64,000 nt of DNA from Eubacteriaceae bacterium UBA6119 (GTDB lineage: Bacteria; Bacillota; Clostridia; Eubacteriales; UBA1433). This document shows, one piece after another, positions 16,988 through 25,804 of this stretch. Both the position numbers and the translations under genes were made by a program. Numbering within the stretch: the stretch's first letter is position 1; each line of letters begins with the position of its first letter. Location: NCBI GenBank assembly GCA_002423395.1, contig DIVZ01000006.1, positions 62,001 through 126,000 of the forward strand. Reading direction: 5' to 3'. The notes under the pieces were generated by a model that saw only the letters and a list, made by a program, of their open reading frames with translations, did no database searches and had not been told where the DNA came from.

Positions 16988-17074
16988 AAATGGGGGACAC
17001 GGGGGACATAGTATTGGTTTAATATTGTATCATCAAAATATACCCAAAGGACGCTTAAGCGTCTTTTTTATTGC
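16988..17074 (+). repeat. Toxin-array leader module, copy 4, in front of the capsid genes
   Basis: ATGGGGGACACGGGGGACAT, AGTATTGGTTTAATATTGTA, then a hairpin GGACGC-TTAA-GCGTC with TTTTTT. Nearly identical to the leaders of copies A and C, but here the next gene is the phage scaffold gene at 17197, not a toxin. Bases 17075-17196 after it hold nothing recognised except the ribosome site GAAAGGA. Confidence 0.75.
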
Positions 17075-17196
17075 CAATCATTGTATTGGACAAAGCGACA
17101 CAGAGGTCGCTGCGTACAAATTTTTATTTATTAAAATTTTCGGGCTGACAAACGGAATCTAACCGAGCTTCGCCCACGAAATAGAAAGGATACACA

Positions 17197-17973
17197 ATGG
17201 AAAACACATTCTCGGCTGACAATACAGGCGCGCTCGCCGGCGCTAGCGACAATACAGGCACGACAGATATGCAAACATCACATTCCGTAACGGAGACAAC
17301 CCCTCAAAATACTAAAAATTCAGGAGGATTTGACTCCAAAGAAGTGCAAAAAACATTCTCGGAGCGGCTTAATAAGGAACGCGAAAAAATAAAAACGGAA
17401 ATCTCCGAGCAGTACAAACACCATAACACGATGTTTGATACGCTTAAAGGACTTATGGGAAATGAAAATATTTCCCCTGAGGAATTAAGCGAAATGCTAA
17501 TAAGCCAGTCGCAGACATATGCGGACGATGAATACGCCGCATATGAAAACGAGCGTATGGATTATCTTGAGCAGATAATAGAGTCGCACCCGAAAATGCA
17601 GTGGGCGAATGACGCCCGCGAAAGAGCGGAAGACGTGATACGCGAAGGTATATTTAAAAGCGATTTGGATGAGATAAAGTCCGCTTTCCCCGAAGTAAAA
17701 GCAGACAGCGTGTTCGACCTCGGAGACGATTTTGTCGCGCTGATGCAGACAGGAAAAGTAGAACCTGTCGCGGCGTACGCCGCCTGCCTGCAAATGCAGA
17801 GCTTGGGCAAAAAAGAAAAACCCATATCCATGGGAGGAGTTAAAAGCTCTTCCGCAGCGGAAAAAGATTATTATTCGCCCGATGAGGTGGACAGACTCCC
17901 CAAAAGCGCTTACGACAACCCCAAGGTAATGGACAGAATAAGGCGTTCAATGCCTAAATGGAATAAAAGTTAA
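17197..17973 (+). CDS. Phage scaffolding-like protein
   Basis: 258 residues, acidic and helical, with a low-complexity Thr/Asn/Gly N-terminus and a charged coiled-coil middle (SERLNKEREKIKTEISEQYK). Size, composition and place immediately before the coat gene are those of an assembly scaffold (DUF4355-like), which shapes the procapsid and then leaves. No protease gene is present. Start after AGAAAGGATACACA. It is the first gene of the particle module. Confidence 0.7.
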   Translation: MENTFSADNTGALAGASDNTGTTDMQTSHSVTETTPQNTKNSGGFDSKEVQKTFSERLNKEREKIKTEISEQYKHHNTMFDTLKGLMGNENISPEELSEMLISQSQTYADDEYAAYENERMDYLEQIIESHPKMQWANDARERAEDVIREGIFKSDLDEIKSAFPEVKADSVFDLGDDFVALMQTGKVEPVAAYAACLQMQSLGKKEKPISMGGVKSSSAAEKDYYSPDEVDRLPKSAYDNPKVMDRIRRSMPKWNKS

Positions 17974-17987
17974 AGGAGAAAAAATAT

Positions 17988-18827
17988 ATGGCATATAACA
18001 ATTTTAAACAGACATTCTGGTCTAAACATATACAGAGTGAAAACGCGAAGTTTTGCGTGCTTGGCAGTTTGTGCGATTACAAATTTGAAAAAGACGCTTC
18101 GCACGGAGAAAAAGTAAAAATACTCGGGATTACGCGTCCGACTATAGGCAATTACACGGGAGCAGATATAGGCGACCCCGAAGTAGTTGACGACAGCAGC
18201 ATTTACCTCGAAATCGACCAGGCTAAGTATTTTAACTTTATGGTCGGCGATATCGACAAAGCGCAAGGTCAGGAAGGGCTGATGTCGGCTATTACAGAAG
18301 AAGCCGCGAAAGGACTTGCGGAAGCCAGAGATACATATATCGCACGCATAGCAAGCCTCGGAGCGGCCGGCCTTAACGCCGCCGCGGGAGAACAGCTTGA
18401 TACGCAGGCGAAAGTGAAAGCCGCGGTTGACAAGGCTTTTACCGCGCTGTGGGATAACGGCGTAAGATTCTCGGACGATGTGTATGTAGTGCTTACCCCG
18501 TGGGCTTACAATTTGTTCAAAAACGAACTGCTTGAGCTTAAAACCGCCAACGACCAGCTTATTAAAAAAGGCGTTGTGGGACTTTACAATAATGCGTCGG
18601 TATATATGAGCAATAACTTATATACTCATACCGACAGCGGAAAGATCAACGAATACATGCTTATAGGCACAAAGAAAGCAGTTGCTTTCGCAAGCCAGAT
18701 AGAAAAAGTTGTACCGTATGAGCCGCACGGGTTCTTTGCGGACGCTCTTAAAGGGCTTGATGTGTACGGAGCGAAAGTTGTGCGACCTAAAGAATTATAC
18801 GTAATACGCGGAAGAGTTACTGCGTAG
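17988..18827 (+). CDS. Major capsid (coat) protein
   Basis: 279 residues following the scaffold gene by 14 bases (AAAGGAG site). The pattern MAYNNFKQTFWSKHI, a central alpha/beta region with VYVVLTPWAYNLFKNEL, and an end of VYGAKVVRPKELYVIRGR are typical of HK97-fold coat proteins of podovirus and siphovirus type (the P22-like coat or N4-gp56 group). High codon bias toward GCG/CTT and a very strong ribosome site suit a highly made protein. Confidence 0.8.
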   Translation: MAYNNFKQTFWSKHIQSENAKFCVLGSLCDYKFEKDASHGEKVKILGITRPTIGNYTGADIGDPEVVDDSSIYLEIDQAKYFNFMVGDIDKAQGQEGLMSAITEEAAKGLAEARDTYIARIASLGAAGLNAAAGEQLDTQAKVKAAVDKAFTALWDNGVRFSDDVYVVLTPWAYNLFKNELLELKTANDQLIKKGVVGLYNNASVYMSNNLYTHTDSGKINEYMLIGTKKAVAFASQIEKVVPYEPHGFFADALKGLDVYGAKVVRPKELYVIRGRVTA

Positions 18828-18845
18828 GAAAGGAGTATATTATAT

Positions 18846-19196
18846 ATGGCAGTTTTAAATGTAACTTTAACAAAAATAATCGCTTTTGAAGGAGCGGTTG
18901 AATACACAGCTCCCGCAGCTATCACTGCGGAGGCAGATGGAGCAGAGTTTGACTGTGAAGGCATACCTGCAGATAAAATACTTTTAATTATGGAAAACTC
19001 AGATGCTGAAAACGCGGAGGATGTAACAATAAAAAAAGGAGAAATGCTTCAAGCCACTGCCGATTTGGTGATAAGCGTTCCCGCAAGTAAAACTTATGTA
19101 GTGCAGATTGAAGGCGGCAAGTATTTAACACTTGACGGTAAACTTGTTATTTCAGGTACTACCGATGTAAAGATTGCCGCAGTGGCAATGCATTAA
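18846..19196 (+). CDS. Small virion protein, probable capsid decoration or fibre
   Basis: 116 residues, beta-rich and free of Cys except one, with a strong AAAGGAG site 12 bases before the start. It lies between coat and neck genes, where decoration or head-fibre proteins usually sit. Not recognised at family level. A terminator-like hairpin follows (19199-19224). Confidence 0.55.
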   Translation: MAVLNVTLTKIIAFEGAVEYTAPAAITAEADGAEFDCEGIPADKILLIMENSDAENAEDVTIKKGEMLQATADLVISVPASKTYVVQIEGGKYLTLDGKLVISGTTDVKIAAVAMH

Positions 19197-19198
19197 TA

Positions 19199-19224
19199 AA
19201 AGAGGGAGTTATATCCCTCTTTTA
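19199..19224 (+). terminator. Terminator within the particle module
   Basis: AAGAGGGA-GTTATA-TCCCTCTT followed by TT-AA-TTTT. The same AGAGGG-type stem returns at 27013 and 28047. Confidence 0.65.
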
Positions 19225-19247
19225 ATTTTGTACAAAGGAGTGATTAT

Positions 19248-19880
19248 ATGCAAATCACATGGAAGGATATAAAGCAGTCGGTAAACCGGCTGATGTTTTT
19301 GGACGCAAGCGACATTGACGATTATTATAATTCCGTTGAATATAAAGAAGCGGTTATTGAAGCGGCGAATTTCGCTTTGATAGAGCTTTCCAAGATTTTT
19401 CCCGCACTCAAAACTTATACCATAACACAGAGTGAAAGCGATGAGGACGGATACAACACATACGACATGCTTGAACTTGTTGACGATTTTGCAGGTTTTT
19501 CGGATGATGCCCCCGTGCTGATGAGCGATGATGAGCTGGGATGGGTTGACTGCCCTGATTATCAGATATTGCTTGACAGATATTTATACATCAAAAAAAG
19601 TATTGATGGAGATTTCAATATAATATACAAAAAAGCTCTGACAAAAATCACATCAGCTACAGATAATGAGTCTGAGATGGAACTTAACGCCGAGGTGTGC
19701 AATATAATGCCTCTGCTTATTGCTTACAGGGTTTACAAAGATGACGATCCTTACAAGGCGGCGCAGTACTTTAACGAGTACATGAACGCACGTGCGGAGA
19801 CGGCTGAAATAAAGACCATAAAACACAGAGCTACGGTAAGCGGAGGGGATAGTTATGCCTTATCAAATTTCTGTACCTGA
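19248..19880 (+). CDS. Phage head-tail adaptor (P22 gp4-like)
   Basis: 210 residues, mainly helical, starting MQITWKDIKQSVNRLMF with strong AAAGGAG site. It ends inside the start of the next gene, which is a P22 gp10-like neck protein; in P22-type phages the adaptor gp4 sits in this place and closes the portal ring. The assignment comes from place, size and helical pattern. A portal to attach to is not in this window. Confidence 0.55.
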   Translation: MQITWKDIKQSVNRLMFLDASDIDDYYNSVEYKEAVIEAANFALIELSKIFPALKTYTITQSESDEDGYNTYDMLELVDDFAGFSDDAPVLMSDDELGWVDCPDYQILLDRYLYIKKSIDGDFNIIYKKALTKITSATDNESEMELNAEVCNIMPLLIAYRVYKDDDPYKAAQYFNEYMNARAETAEIKTIKHRATVSGGDSYALSNFCT

Positions 19881-22257
19881 AATATCGGAGCCGATGCAGA
19901 GGGTATATACTGACCTTAAAGGCGTGGATTTTTCATCTCTTCCTTCAAGGGTTGCTACGTACCGAAGTCCTGACGCGAAAAATGTGTATAAGAATTATCT
20001 ATCCGAACTCGGTCAGGCGATAGAGACGAGACCGGGGGTTAAGCTGATTGGCAATATCGCGGGGATGTATGATAATTCTGTTTTGAATTGGGACTTCAGC
20101 GATAATTTTAATAATTACAATATAACATCTTTAGCAACCGCAACAATAAATGAAAGCGGAAATGCACTAATACTTGCTAATAATCAAGGTGATTATTTAA
20201 TGCAATATATAAATAATGGCTCTAATTACGCGAACCATAAAATATATACTTGTGCTAAAGTCAAAGCGACAACAGCAGCAGCCGGAAACGTACGATATGT
20301 TTGTGCAGACGGAACATATACTGTTTCAAATCATACTGGCGGGGGAAACTTTGAAAATTTATCTATGATTAAAACTATTTCTGCTTCACCTGCATTGCTT
20401 AGAGTATATGTTTCAGAAGATAGAATAAATTCATATAGCAACATAGAAATTGAGTATATGATGTTTATTGACTTAACCACTCACTTCGGTGCAGGAAAAG
20501 AGCCGAGTTTGGCAGCGATGGACGCATGGCGCGATAAGATGCTGGCAAGAACGGACAATAACATCTACGGAATACACGTTTTAGCTCCAGGCAAAGCGCT
20601 TATCCACTGCGGAGAAAGCTTGTATATTTGGAACACTTTTCCAAACGATATAATTGAAAATGATGACGTTACCGATACAGGCATTACCATGAACAAGGCG
20701 TTATCTTCTTCATTTATTTACAATGGCAGTTTATATATTCTTGACCAACTTGGGTATTACGTCTACAACGGGTCAGCGGTAAGCGCGGTTACGGGTTACG
20801 TGCCTACTACAAGTATAGGCGCGTCTCCTGACGGCTCGGGCAGAGTCGTGTATCAAGGCGTAAATTTTATATCAGACTACAGAAAAAATACTTTTTCCGC
20901 AGACGGAACAACCGCGGTATATTGTCTTGACGCTACGGAAATTGATTCTGCCGCCGAAGTAACGGTTAAAGTTTTTAACAGCGCTACCAATCAGTGGGAT
21001 TCAAAGACGCTCACAACGCATTATACCGTAAATACAACAAACGGGACTGTTACTTTTACTGCGGGCAATATTCCGCATGCGCCTTCGACTCCCGGAACAG
21101 TCAATGTAGAAATTACTTTTAAAAAACATGTTAACGGGTATGCTGAACATATTTTGGGCTGCACACTTTGCAAAGTTTTTGACAATAGAGTATTCATTAG
21201 CGGAAACTACGATTACAGAGGAGTGCTTTTTCACTCGGAGCTGGATAATCCCGCATACTTTTCAGATGAAAATTGGTATCTGGACGGCAGTGATAATACA
21301 TCTATCAAGTCTTTAGTATCGGCGTCCGATAAAATGGTTTGTATTAAAGAAGACCGAGGTCTGGGAGTAAAAGTGTATTATCATAATATTTCATATGACA
21401 GCACATACGGAAACATTTACCCTGTAAGCGAGACTGAAATACACTTAGGCGCGTGCGCTGAAGGAATAAACTTCCGAGACACTATTGTGTATCTATCAAA
21501 GCAGGGGCTTGAAAGCATATATTCCACATCACAGTTGTTGCACAAGTCCAGTCTAGTAGATACTAAGCTCATAAACGAAGCTGGTCTTGAAAACGCGAAA
21601 ATGGCGATATGGAACAACTATTTATGCATTCTCATAAACGGAAAGATTTATCTCGCTGACAGCAGGCAGCAGACGGAAGCGGGAGAGTATGAGTGGTATT
21701 ACTGGGACAGTATAGGCGTTACGGCAGACGAAACATTTTATCCCGCGGTTTTTCTCGCGCCATACGATACGGATTTGTATTTCGGCACAAGCAGCGGCCA
21801 TATATGCAAATTTGCGGGCACACACGATGACAGTCTAAAAGGGGGAGTCGTTACTCCTGTGCTTATTAACAGCTGCTGGACAACGCCTATGGATGTGTTT
21901 AATTCGCTGACACATTTAAAGACAACTAATAAACGCGGCGGGGTTGTGCAGGTAAAAAGAATACCGAACAGTGTATTTAAGATAGCGGTTTCTACTGATA
22001 AGGAAGGCTGGGATGATATACTTACAAGCTATACCACAGGTTTCAGTTTTGAGAATCTGCGGTTGTTTTTATTGGATACTACAGAAACTGCGCGCATTTC
22101 ATTCGGTACAGGCGCACGCGGATTTTTAGTGTTTAAAGTAAAGAAAAGAAAAATAAAATATTTTTCTATTAAATTCTACAGTGATGAAATTGACAGGCCT
22201 TTCGGGTTATACGAGGCGACTATTGAGTTTACTGTAGATGATTATGTTAAAAAATAA
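19855..22257 (+). CDS. P22 gp10-like neck/stabilisation protein with inserted binding module
   Basis: 800 residues, overlapping the upstream gene by 26 bases. The start (VYTDLKGVDFSSLPSRVATY, NVYKNYLSELGQAIETRPGV) is typical of packaged-DNA-stabilising proteins with a beta-propeller. Residues about 75-225 are an insertion, with a jelly-roll-like part ending in DLTTHFGAGKEPSLAAMDAW, a segment common in tail fibres. After it the propeller resumes with IYGIHVLAPGKALIHCGESL. The remainder (YNGSLYILDQLGYYVYNG, TDLYFGTSSGHICKFAG) continues the propeller blades. Role: plugging the neck below the portal. The insertion may add surface binding. Confidence 0.7.
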   Translation: MPYQISVPEISEPMQRVYTDLKGVDFSSLPSRVATYRSPDAKNVYKNYLSELGQAIETRPGVKLIGNIAGMYDNSVLNWDFSDNFNNYNITSLATATINESGNALILANNQGDYLMQYINNGSNYANHKIYTCAKVKATTAAAGNVRYVCADGTYTVSNHTGGGNFENLSMIKTISASPALLRVYVSEDRINSYSNIEIEYMMFIDLTTHFGAGKEPSLAAMDAWRDKMLARTDNNIYGIHVLAPGKALIHCGESLYIWNTFPNDIIENDDVTDTGITMNKALSSSFIYNGSLYILDQLGYYVYNGSAVSAVTGYVPTTSIGASPDGSGRVVYQGVNFISDYRKNTFSADGTTAVYCLDATEIDSAAEVTVKVFNSATNQWDSKTLTTHYTVNTTNGTVTFTAGNIPHAPSTPGTVNVEITFKKHVNGYAEHILGCTLCKVFDNRVFISGNYDYRGVLFHSELDNPAYFSDENWYLDGSDNTSIKSLVSASDKMVCIKEDRGLGVKVYYHNISYDSTYGNIYPVSETEIHLGACAEGINFRDTIVYLSKQGLESIYSTSQLLHKSSLVDTKLINEAGLENAKMAIWNNYLCILINGKIYLADSRQQTEAGEYEWYYWDSIGVTADETFYPAVFLAPYDTDLYFGTSSGHICKFAGTHDDSLKGGVVTPVLINSCWTTPMDVFNSLTHLKTTNKRGGVVQVKRIPNSVFKIAVSTDKEGWDDILTSYTTGFSFENLRLFLLDTTETARISFGTGARGFLVFKVKKRKIKYFSIKFYSDEIDRPFGLYEATIEFTVDDYVKK

Positions 22258-22269
22258 GGAGGAATATTT

Positions 22270-22614
22270 ATGGTATTTCCACAATGTACGGCAAAAACGA
22301 CATATATTCACGATCTTCTTGACGAGCCTGTTCAGACATCGCAGGAAATTAGAGATTTGCTGGACCAGAGCAGTGAAGAGATTGTCGGGTACTTAAATGG
22401 TTCATTTAAAACCTATATTGAAGGCATAGAAACGCAAGCTGACAATATTAAAACAAAAACCGACGGAGCTACAACAGAGGAAATTACAAGACTTCATGGA
22501 CTTACGTCCTCTGCTCAGGAACAGTTAAATGCTAAACAGAGTCTTATTACATATGGAACAACTGCACCTACTTCACTTGCCACTGGACAAATTTATATAA
22601 GATATAAGGCTTAG
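22270..22614 (+). CDS. Short tail fibre / fibre-linker protein
   Basis: 114 residues, helical coiled-coil-like middle, then TTEEITRLHGLTSSAQEQLN, a segment shared by many tail-fibre shafts, and a short Thr-rich end. Strong AAGGAGGAATATTT site. Probably part of the receptor-binding apparatus with the next genes. Confidence 0.55.
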   Translation: MVFPQCTAKTTYIHDLLDEPVQTSQEIRDLLDQSSEEIVGYLNGSFKTYIEGIETQADNIKTKTDGATTEEITRLHGLTSSAQEQLNAKQSLITYGTTAPTSLATGQIYIRYKA

Positions 22615-22622
22615 GTGATGTA

Positions 22623-23444
22623 ATGAGTTATACGTTAATAGATACTGTATACGGAACTTTTAGTGGCGACAGCAATGGAGATAATGCGCAATTTTTCTTT
22701 AAAGTATATTCACAAGAAAACCAAATTGCAAATACATCTGATATAAAAGTTGAAGTTTACGAAAAAAACCTTGACAGTTATACAAGTTTTGATGATGATG
22801 CAATTTGCGGAATAAATATAAATGGAAATAGTAATATAACAGTTAATTTTCATGAAGGCACTCAGGGTGCTACCATATTATTAAGAACACGAGAAAACAC
22901 AGTTTCTCATGCAAGTGATGGTACATTAAGCCTTACTATTTCAGCTACATTAGATACAACAGGTGTTTCTCTTGGAGACGGCAGTGCAAGTAGATTAATT
23001 ACATTCCCTACAATTCCGCGTGGTTCGGTTTTAAATGATATTACTAATTTTGATGTAGAAGATGGTATTAACATTTATTATACATCCTATACAAACTATA
23101 CCGAAAAGCTTAATATTTTTATAGGTGATGTTATAGTTAGAGAAAATTATGAATTGTATAGCGGCGAAAAAATTCAGTTTTCAGACGATGAGCTATATGA
23201 AATATATAGCTTAATTTCTGATATATCAGAAATTTTTAAATTTACTTTAAAGACAATGAACGACAGTGTACAAATTGGCAATACAAGTGAAAAAATAGCC
23301 ACCGGCACCATTGCCGGAAGTATACTCACTTGCATAAACGAATACCCGATAAGAGGTGTAGTTTATATAGGGGGTGATGAAACAACAATAAGGAAAGGGA
23401 TTGCTTACATAGGTGTTAACAATATACCCCAAATTGGTATTTAA
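22623..23444 (+). CDS. Phage structural protein (DUF859-like)
   Basis: 273 residues, beta-rich. TVSHASDGTLSLTISATLD and the following LGDGSASRLITFPTIPRGSV match the repeated pattern of DUF859 virion proteins, which end up at the tail tip. The start (GTGATGTA ATG) is eight bases after the upstream stop. The C-terminal end (VVYIGGDETTIRKGIAYIGV) is short for the family, so part of the usual C-terminus is missing or replaced. Confidence 0.65.
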   Translation: MSYTLIDTVYGTFSGDSNGDNAQFFFKVYSQENQIANTSDIKVEVYEKNLDSYTSFDDDAICGININGNSNITVNFHEGTQGATILLRTRENTVSHASDGTLSLTISATLDTTGVSLGDGSASRLITFPTIPRGSVLNDITNFDVEDGINIYYTSYTNYTEKLNIFIGDVIVRENYELYSGEKIQFSDDELYEIYSLISDISEIFKFTLKTMNDSVQIGNTSEKIATGTIAGSILTCINEYPIRGVVYIGGDETTIRKGIAYIGVNNIPQIGI

Positions 23445-23460
23445 AGATAGGTAAAAACTG

Positions 23461-24216
23461 TTAACTTATTATTAATTTGTTAAATGGCGATTCGTCATTT
23501 TTTAAATCAGTCCAATTAAAATCATATTTTTCTTCATCTTCCCAATTCGGCGAATTAGAAATACTAAAAAGTGAATCCGAAATAAAATAAATACCGTCAC
23601 CTGTTGCTAATGATGCCATATTTTTTGAAGTAATAACTTCTGAAAATGATCCGAATTGCGCATGAAGTAAAATATATAATGCAGATAAAGAATCTAAAAT
23701 ATTTTTTAAAGATGCTTCTTTAAAATAAATTGATCTATTATGTTTTACATAATTATATGATTGATACCAACTTAATTTTGAATAATCTGAATAATTTGCA
23801 GTATTCCAGCTTAAGAATGGTGTAAGTATAATATTATTATTATTGATTAAGAATGACACAGAGTACTCGTTTAATTTTAAATGCTTGTTTAACTTAAAAT
23901 AATCTTTTATATTTTCACCATTATTATCATGTGTTTTTAACATTCCTTTAAAATTATTTTCTATTTCCATACAAACTTGACAGAGTAAATGATAATTTTT
24001 CAGAGAATAAGTATCAAAGTTTTCATTAATTGGCTCAATATAATTAAGTATATTTAAAAACTCATTATAAATAATTTTATATATTCGTATGAGTTCGCTT
24101 TTATTATTACAATTTCTTTTATCTTCCAGATACTCATAATGTTCAGGTGAAACATATTTATTAGGATTTAAAAATGGTCTGAATACTCTATAATAAGGTT
24201 TATTTAACATTTTCAT
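23461..24216 (-). CDS. Reverse-strand cargo gene, HEPN-like helical protein
   Basis: 251 residues on the opposite strand to all neighbouring phage genes, and more AT-rich than they are. Not firmly recognised. The segment SWYQSYNYVKHNRSIYFKEA followed by LKNILDSLSALYILLHAQFG has the W-x3-YN-x-VKH-x-R layout seen in HEPN-fold proteins, some of which are RNases in defence systems. Start ATG at 24216 or 24210; reverse-strand AAGGTAATTAA lies just upstream. A phage-carried defence or superinfection gene is inference from strand, composition and place. Confidence 0.6.
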   Translation of the reverse strand: MKMLNKPYYRVFRPFLNPNKYVSPEHYEYLEDKRNCNNKSELIRIYKIIYNEFLNILNYIEPINENFDTYSLKNYHLLCQVCMEIENNFKGMLKTHDNNGENIKDYFKLNKHLKLNEYSVSFLINNNNIILTPFLSWNTANYSDYSKLSWYQSYNYVKHNRSIYFKEASLKNILDSLSALYILLHAQFGSFSEVITSKNMASLATGDGIYFISDSLFSISNSPNWEDEEKYDFNWTDLKNDESPFNKLIIS

Positions 24217-24342
24217 TTAATTACCTTTCTGTAAATTAACAAATATTTACTTTAATTATAACATAATTGGAATTAAAAGAAAAACTAATAGTAATCAAGT
24301 TAAGCAAGTATTTTATTTAAATTAAAAAAAAGGGGGTTTCTA

Positions 24343-24909
24343 ATGACACAAAATAAAAGGAATATGCCTTCCGTAAAAAACTTTGAGGATTTTTTTGTGA
24401 AATACAAGATTGACGGGTATATAACCGCTAATGACCTGCCTGATTTATCGCCGTACGCAACAAGCGGGGATTTGGATAGTTATGTTAAGACTGCGGATAT
24501 TGTAAATGACATAACTTCGGGAGGAACTGCAAAACCGCTTAGCGCGGAACAGGGAAAGACACTTGCGGGACTTAGTTTGTATGCAGGTGATCCTTACGGT
24601 TCAAACTCAAACGGCGAATATATTAAGTATGAAGATGGTACAATGATGTGCTGGGGCAGCGGCTCTGAAAGCAGTGCGACATTCAGCGGAACGGGCAGTG
24701 TGTACTACCGTAATTTATCTACTTACACTTTTCCTGCGACATTTTATGCAGCACCGCAAGTATTTGTAAATTGTGCGTTTGCTAATGTAGGTATGGGAGT
24801 GGCAAGAAATATAGGAACAACAACATTTGGCGGTTGGGTAATGAGTGCAGTCAGCAGTGCAAGAAGCATAGCAGTGGGTTGGTTTGCAATAGGCAGGTGG
24901 AAGGCATGA
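24343..24909 (+). CDS. Tail fibre protein with gp53-like C-terminal domain
   Basis: 188 residues. The N-terminal half is shaft-like (DLPDLSPYATSGDLDSYVKT, AKPLSAEQGKTLAGL). The C-terminal half (IKYEDGTMMCWGSG, TFPATFYAAPQVFVNC, SIAVGWFAIGRWKA) is the beta-rich head of many phage fibres that bind cell-surface sugars. Start after AAAAAGGGGGTTTCTA. Its stop overlaps the next ATG (ATGA), so the next gene is coupled. Confidence 0.7.
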   Translation: MTQNKRNMPSVKNFEDFFVKYKIDGYITANDLPDLSPYATSGDLDSYVKTADIVNDITSGGTAKPLSAEQGKTLAGLSLYAGDPYGSNSNGEYIKYEDGTMMCWGSGSESSATFSGTGSVYYRNLSTYTFPATFYAAPQVFVNCAFANVGMGVARNIGTTTFGGWVMSAVSSARSIAVGWFAIGRWKA

Positions 24910-25229
24910 GGATATTATTAAGTGCGCAGGTAAATAATGAAAAAATTATTTCATATGAATTTAATAATGAAACAATAACGGCTATATACGGTAATGAAAC
25001 ATTCTCACAAGACTTATCGTTTATTACAATAGAAAATCCTCTTGACAGGGATATGGAAAGCGGATAACTGCTAAATTCAAACAGCGAATTAATAATATGC
25101 AATTTTGGTTTCATGCCGATAATAAACGCGTACAGAGACGAGGCAGGAGTGTTGTATGTCAAACTGCTGAGTTTTATATCAAACGACGCGGCAGAAGCAG
25201 AAAAATATCCCGGTTGGATTGAAATATAA
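24906..25229 (+). pseudogene. Small phage gene interrupted by in-frame TAA
   Basis: Starts with ATGA overlap to the fibre gene. 53 codons (MRILLSAQVNNEKI to RDMESG) are followed by TAA at 25065-25067, after which the same frame stays open for 53 more codons (LLNSNSELIICNFGFMPIIN, ending KYPGWIEI) to a TAA. The continuing sense-like sequence shows one 107-codon gene. I do not know its family. Small beta-strand-rich proteins in this place usually assist tail fibres. Confidence 0.6.
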
Positions 25230-25287
25230 GTCATTGTGTTATTAATATGATACAATATTGATAATATAAGTTTTAGGAGTGAGTTGT

Positions 25288-25731
25288 ATGGCGATGTCTC
25301 GCGCAACAAAGCTGGCGACAATTGAAGAATGGAGAGAATTAGAATACTATTATGAATATGATAAAGTAGAAAAATGCTGGATTATTATCGGCTCAAAAGA
25401 AGGTATCTTAAATTTTTATCAAACTTTAAAACAATACAGCAAAAATGTTAGAAATAATAAAATAGGCGAACATGACCATTTAGGTCCGTATACGTATTTA
25501 ACAATCGTCACATGGAATGAGGCATTAATTAAAGACGACGGAATTTACGGCTCACTTGAGGATTTGTCAAACCTTGCGGATATTATTAAAATACACTTAG
25601 ATAAAGCCGCGGCATCAGATATGATAAAAATAGATAAAGAATACTCGCCCGTTAATCAATCATATCTAAAAATCTTTGTTAAGGATGATGACTTTGATCC
25701 TGCAAGTCCTGATACGCAGCTTTTTGAATAA
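25288..25731 (+). CDS. Small cytosolic protein, possibly immunity-like
   Basis: 147 residues. The start at 25288 follows AGGAG by eight bases. WIIIGSKEGILNFYQTLKQY and later YLTIVTWNEALIKDDGIYGS with a Leu-rich helix resemble small immunity-type proteins (Imm32-like layout), but I do not recognise the family with confidence. It sits among phage genes as a single gene with its own terminator (25762-25787), so it may be cargo. Confidence 0.6.
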   Translation: MAMSRATKLATIEEWRELEYYYEYDKVEKCWIIIGSKEGILNFYQTLKQYSKNVRNNKIGEHDHLGPYTYLTIVTWNEALIKDDGIYGSLEDLSNLADIIKIHLDKAAASDMIKIDKEYSPVNQSYLKIFVKDDDFDPASPDTQLFE

Positions 25732-25761
25732 CAAGTAAAAGCAAAAATAGAATGTACATTT

Positions 25762-25787
25762 AAAACACCCACAGCGGTGTTTTTTTG
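25762..25787 (+). terminator. Terminator before the lysis genes
   Basis: AAACACC-CACAGC-GGTGTTT followed by TTTTTG. Confidence 0.7.
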
Positions 25788-25804
25788 TATGTGTGAGGTG
25801 ATAA

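Noticed and set aside
7491..17010. GGGGGACACGGGGGAC boxes as REP elements of the transposase-like gene at 42781
   Set aside because: The boxes form no hairpin of REP type and occur only in the toxin array; the TGTCCC near 42722 is too short to link them.
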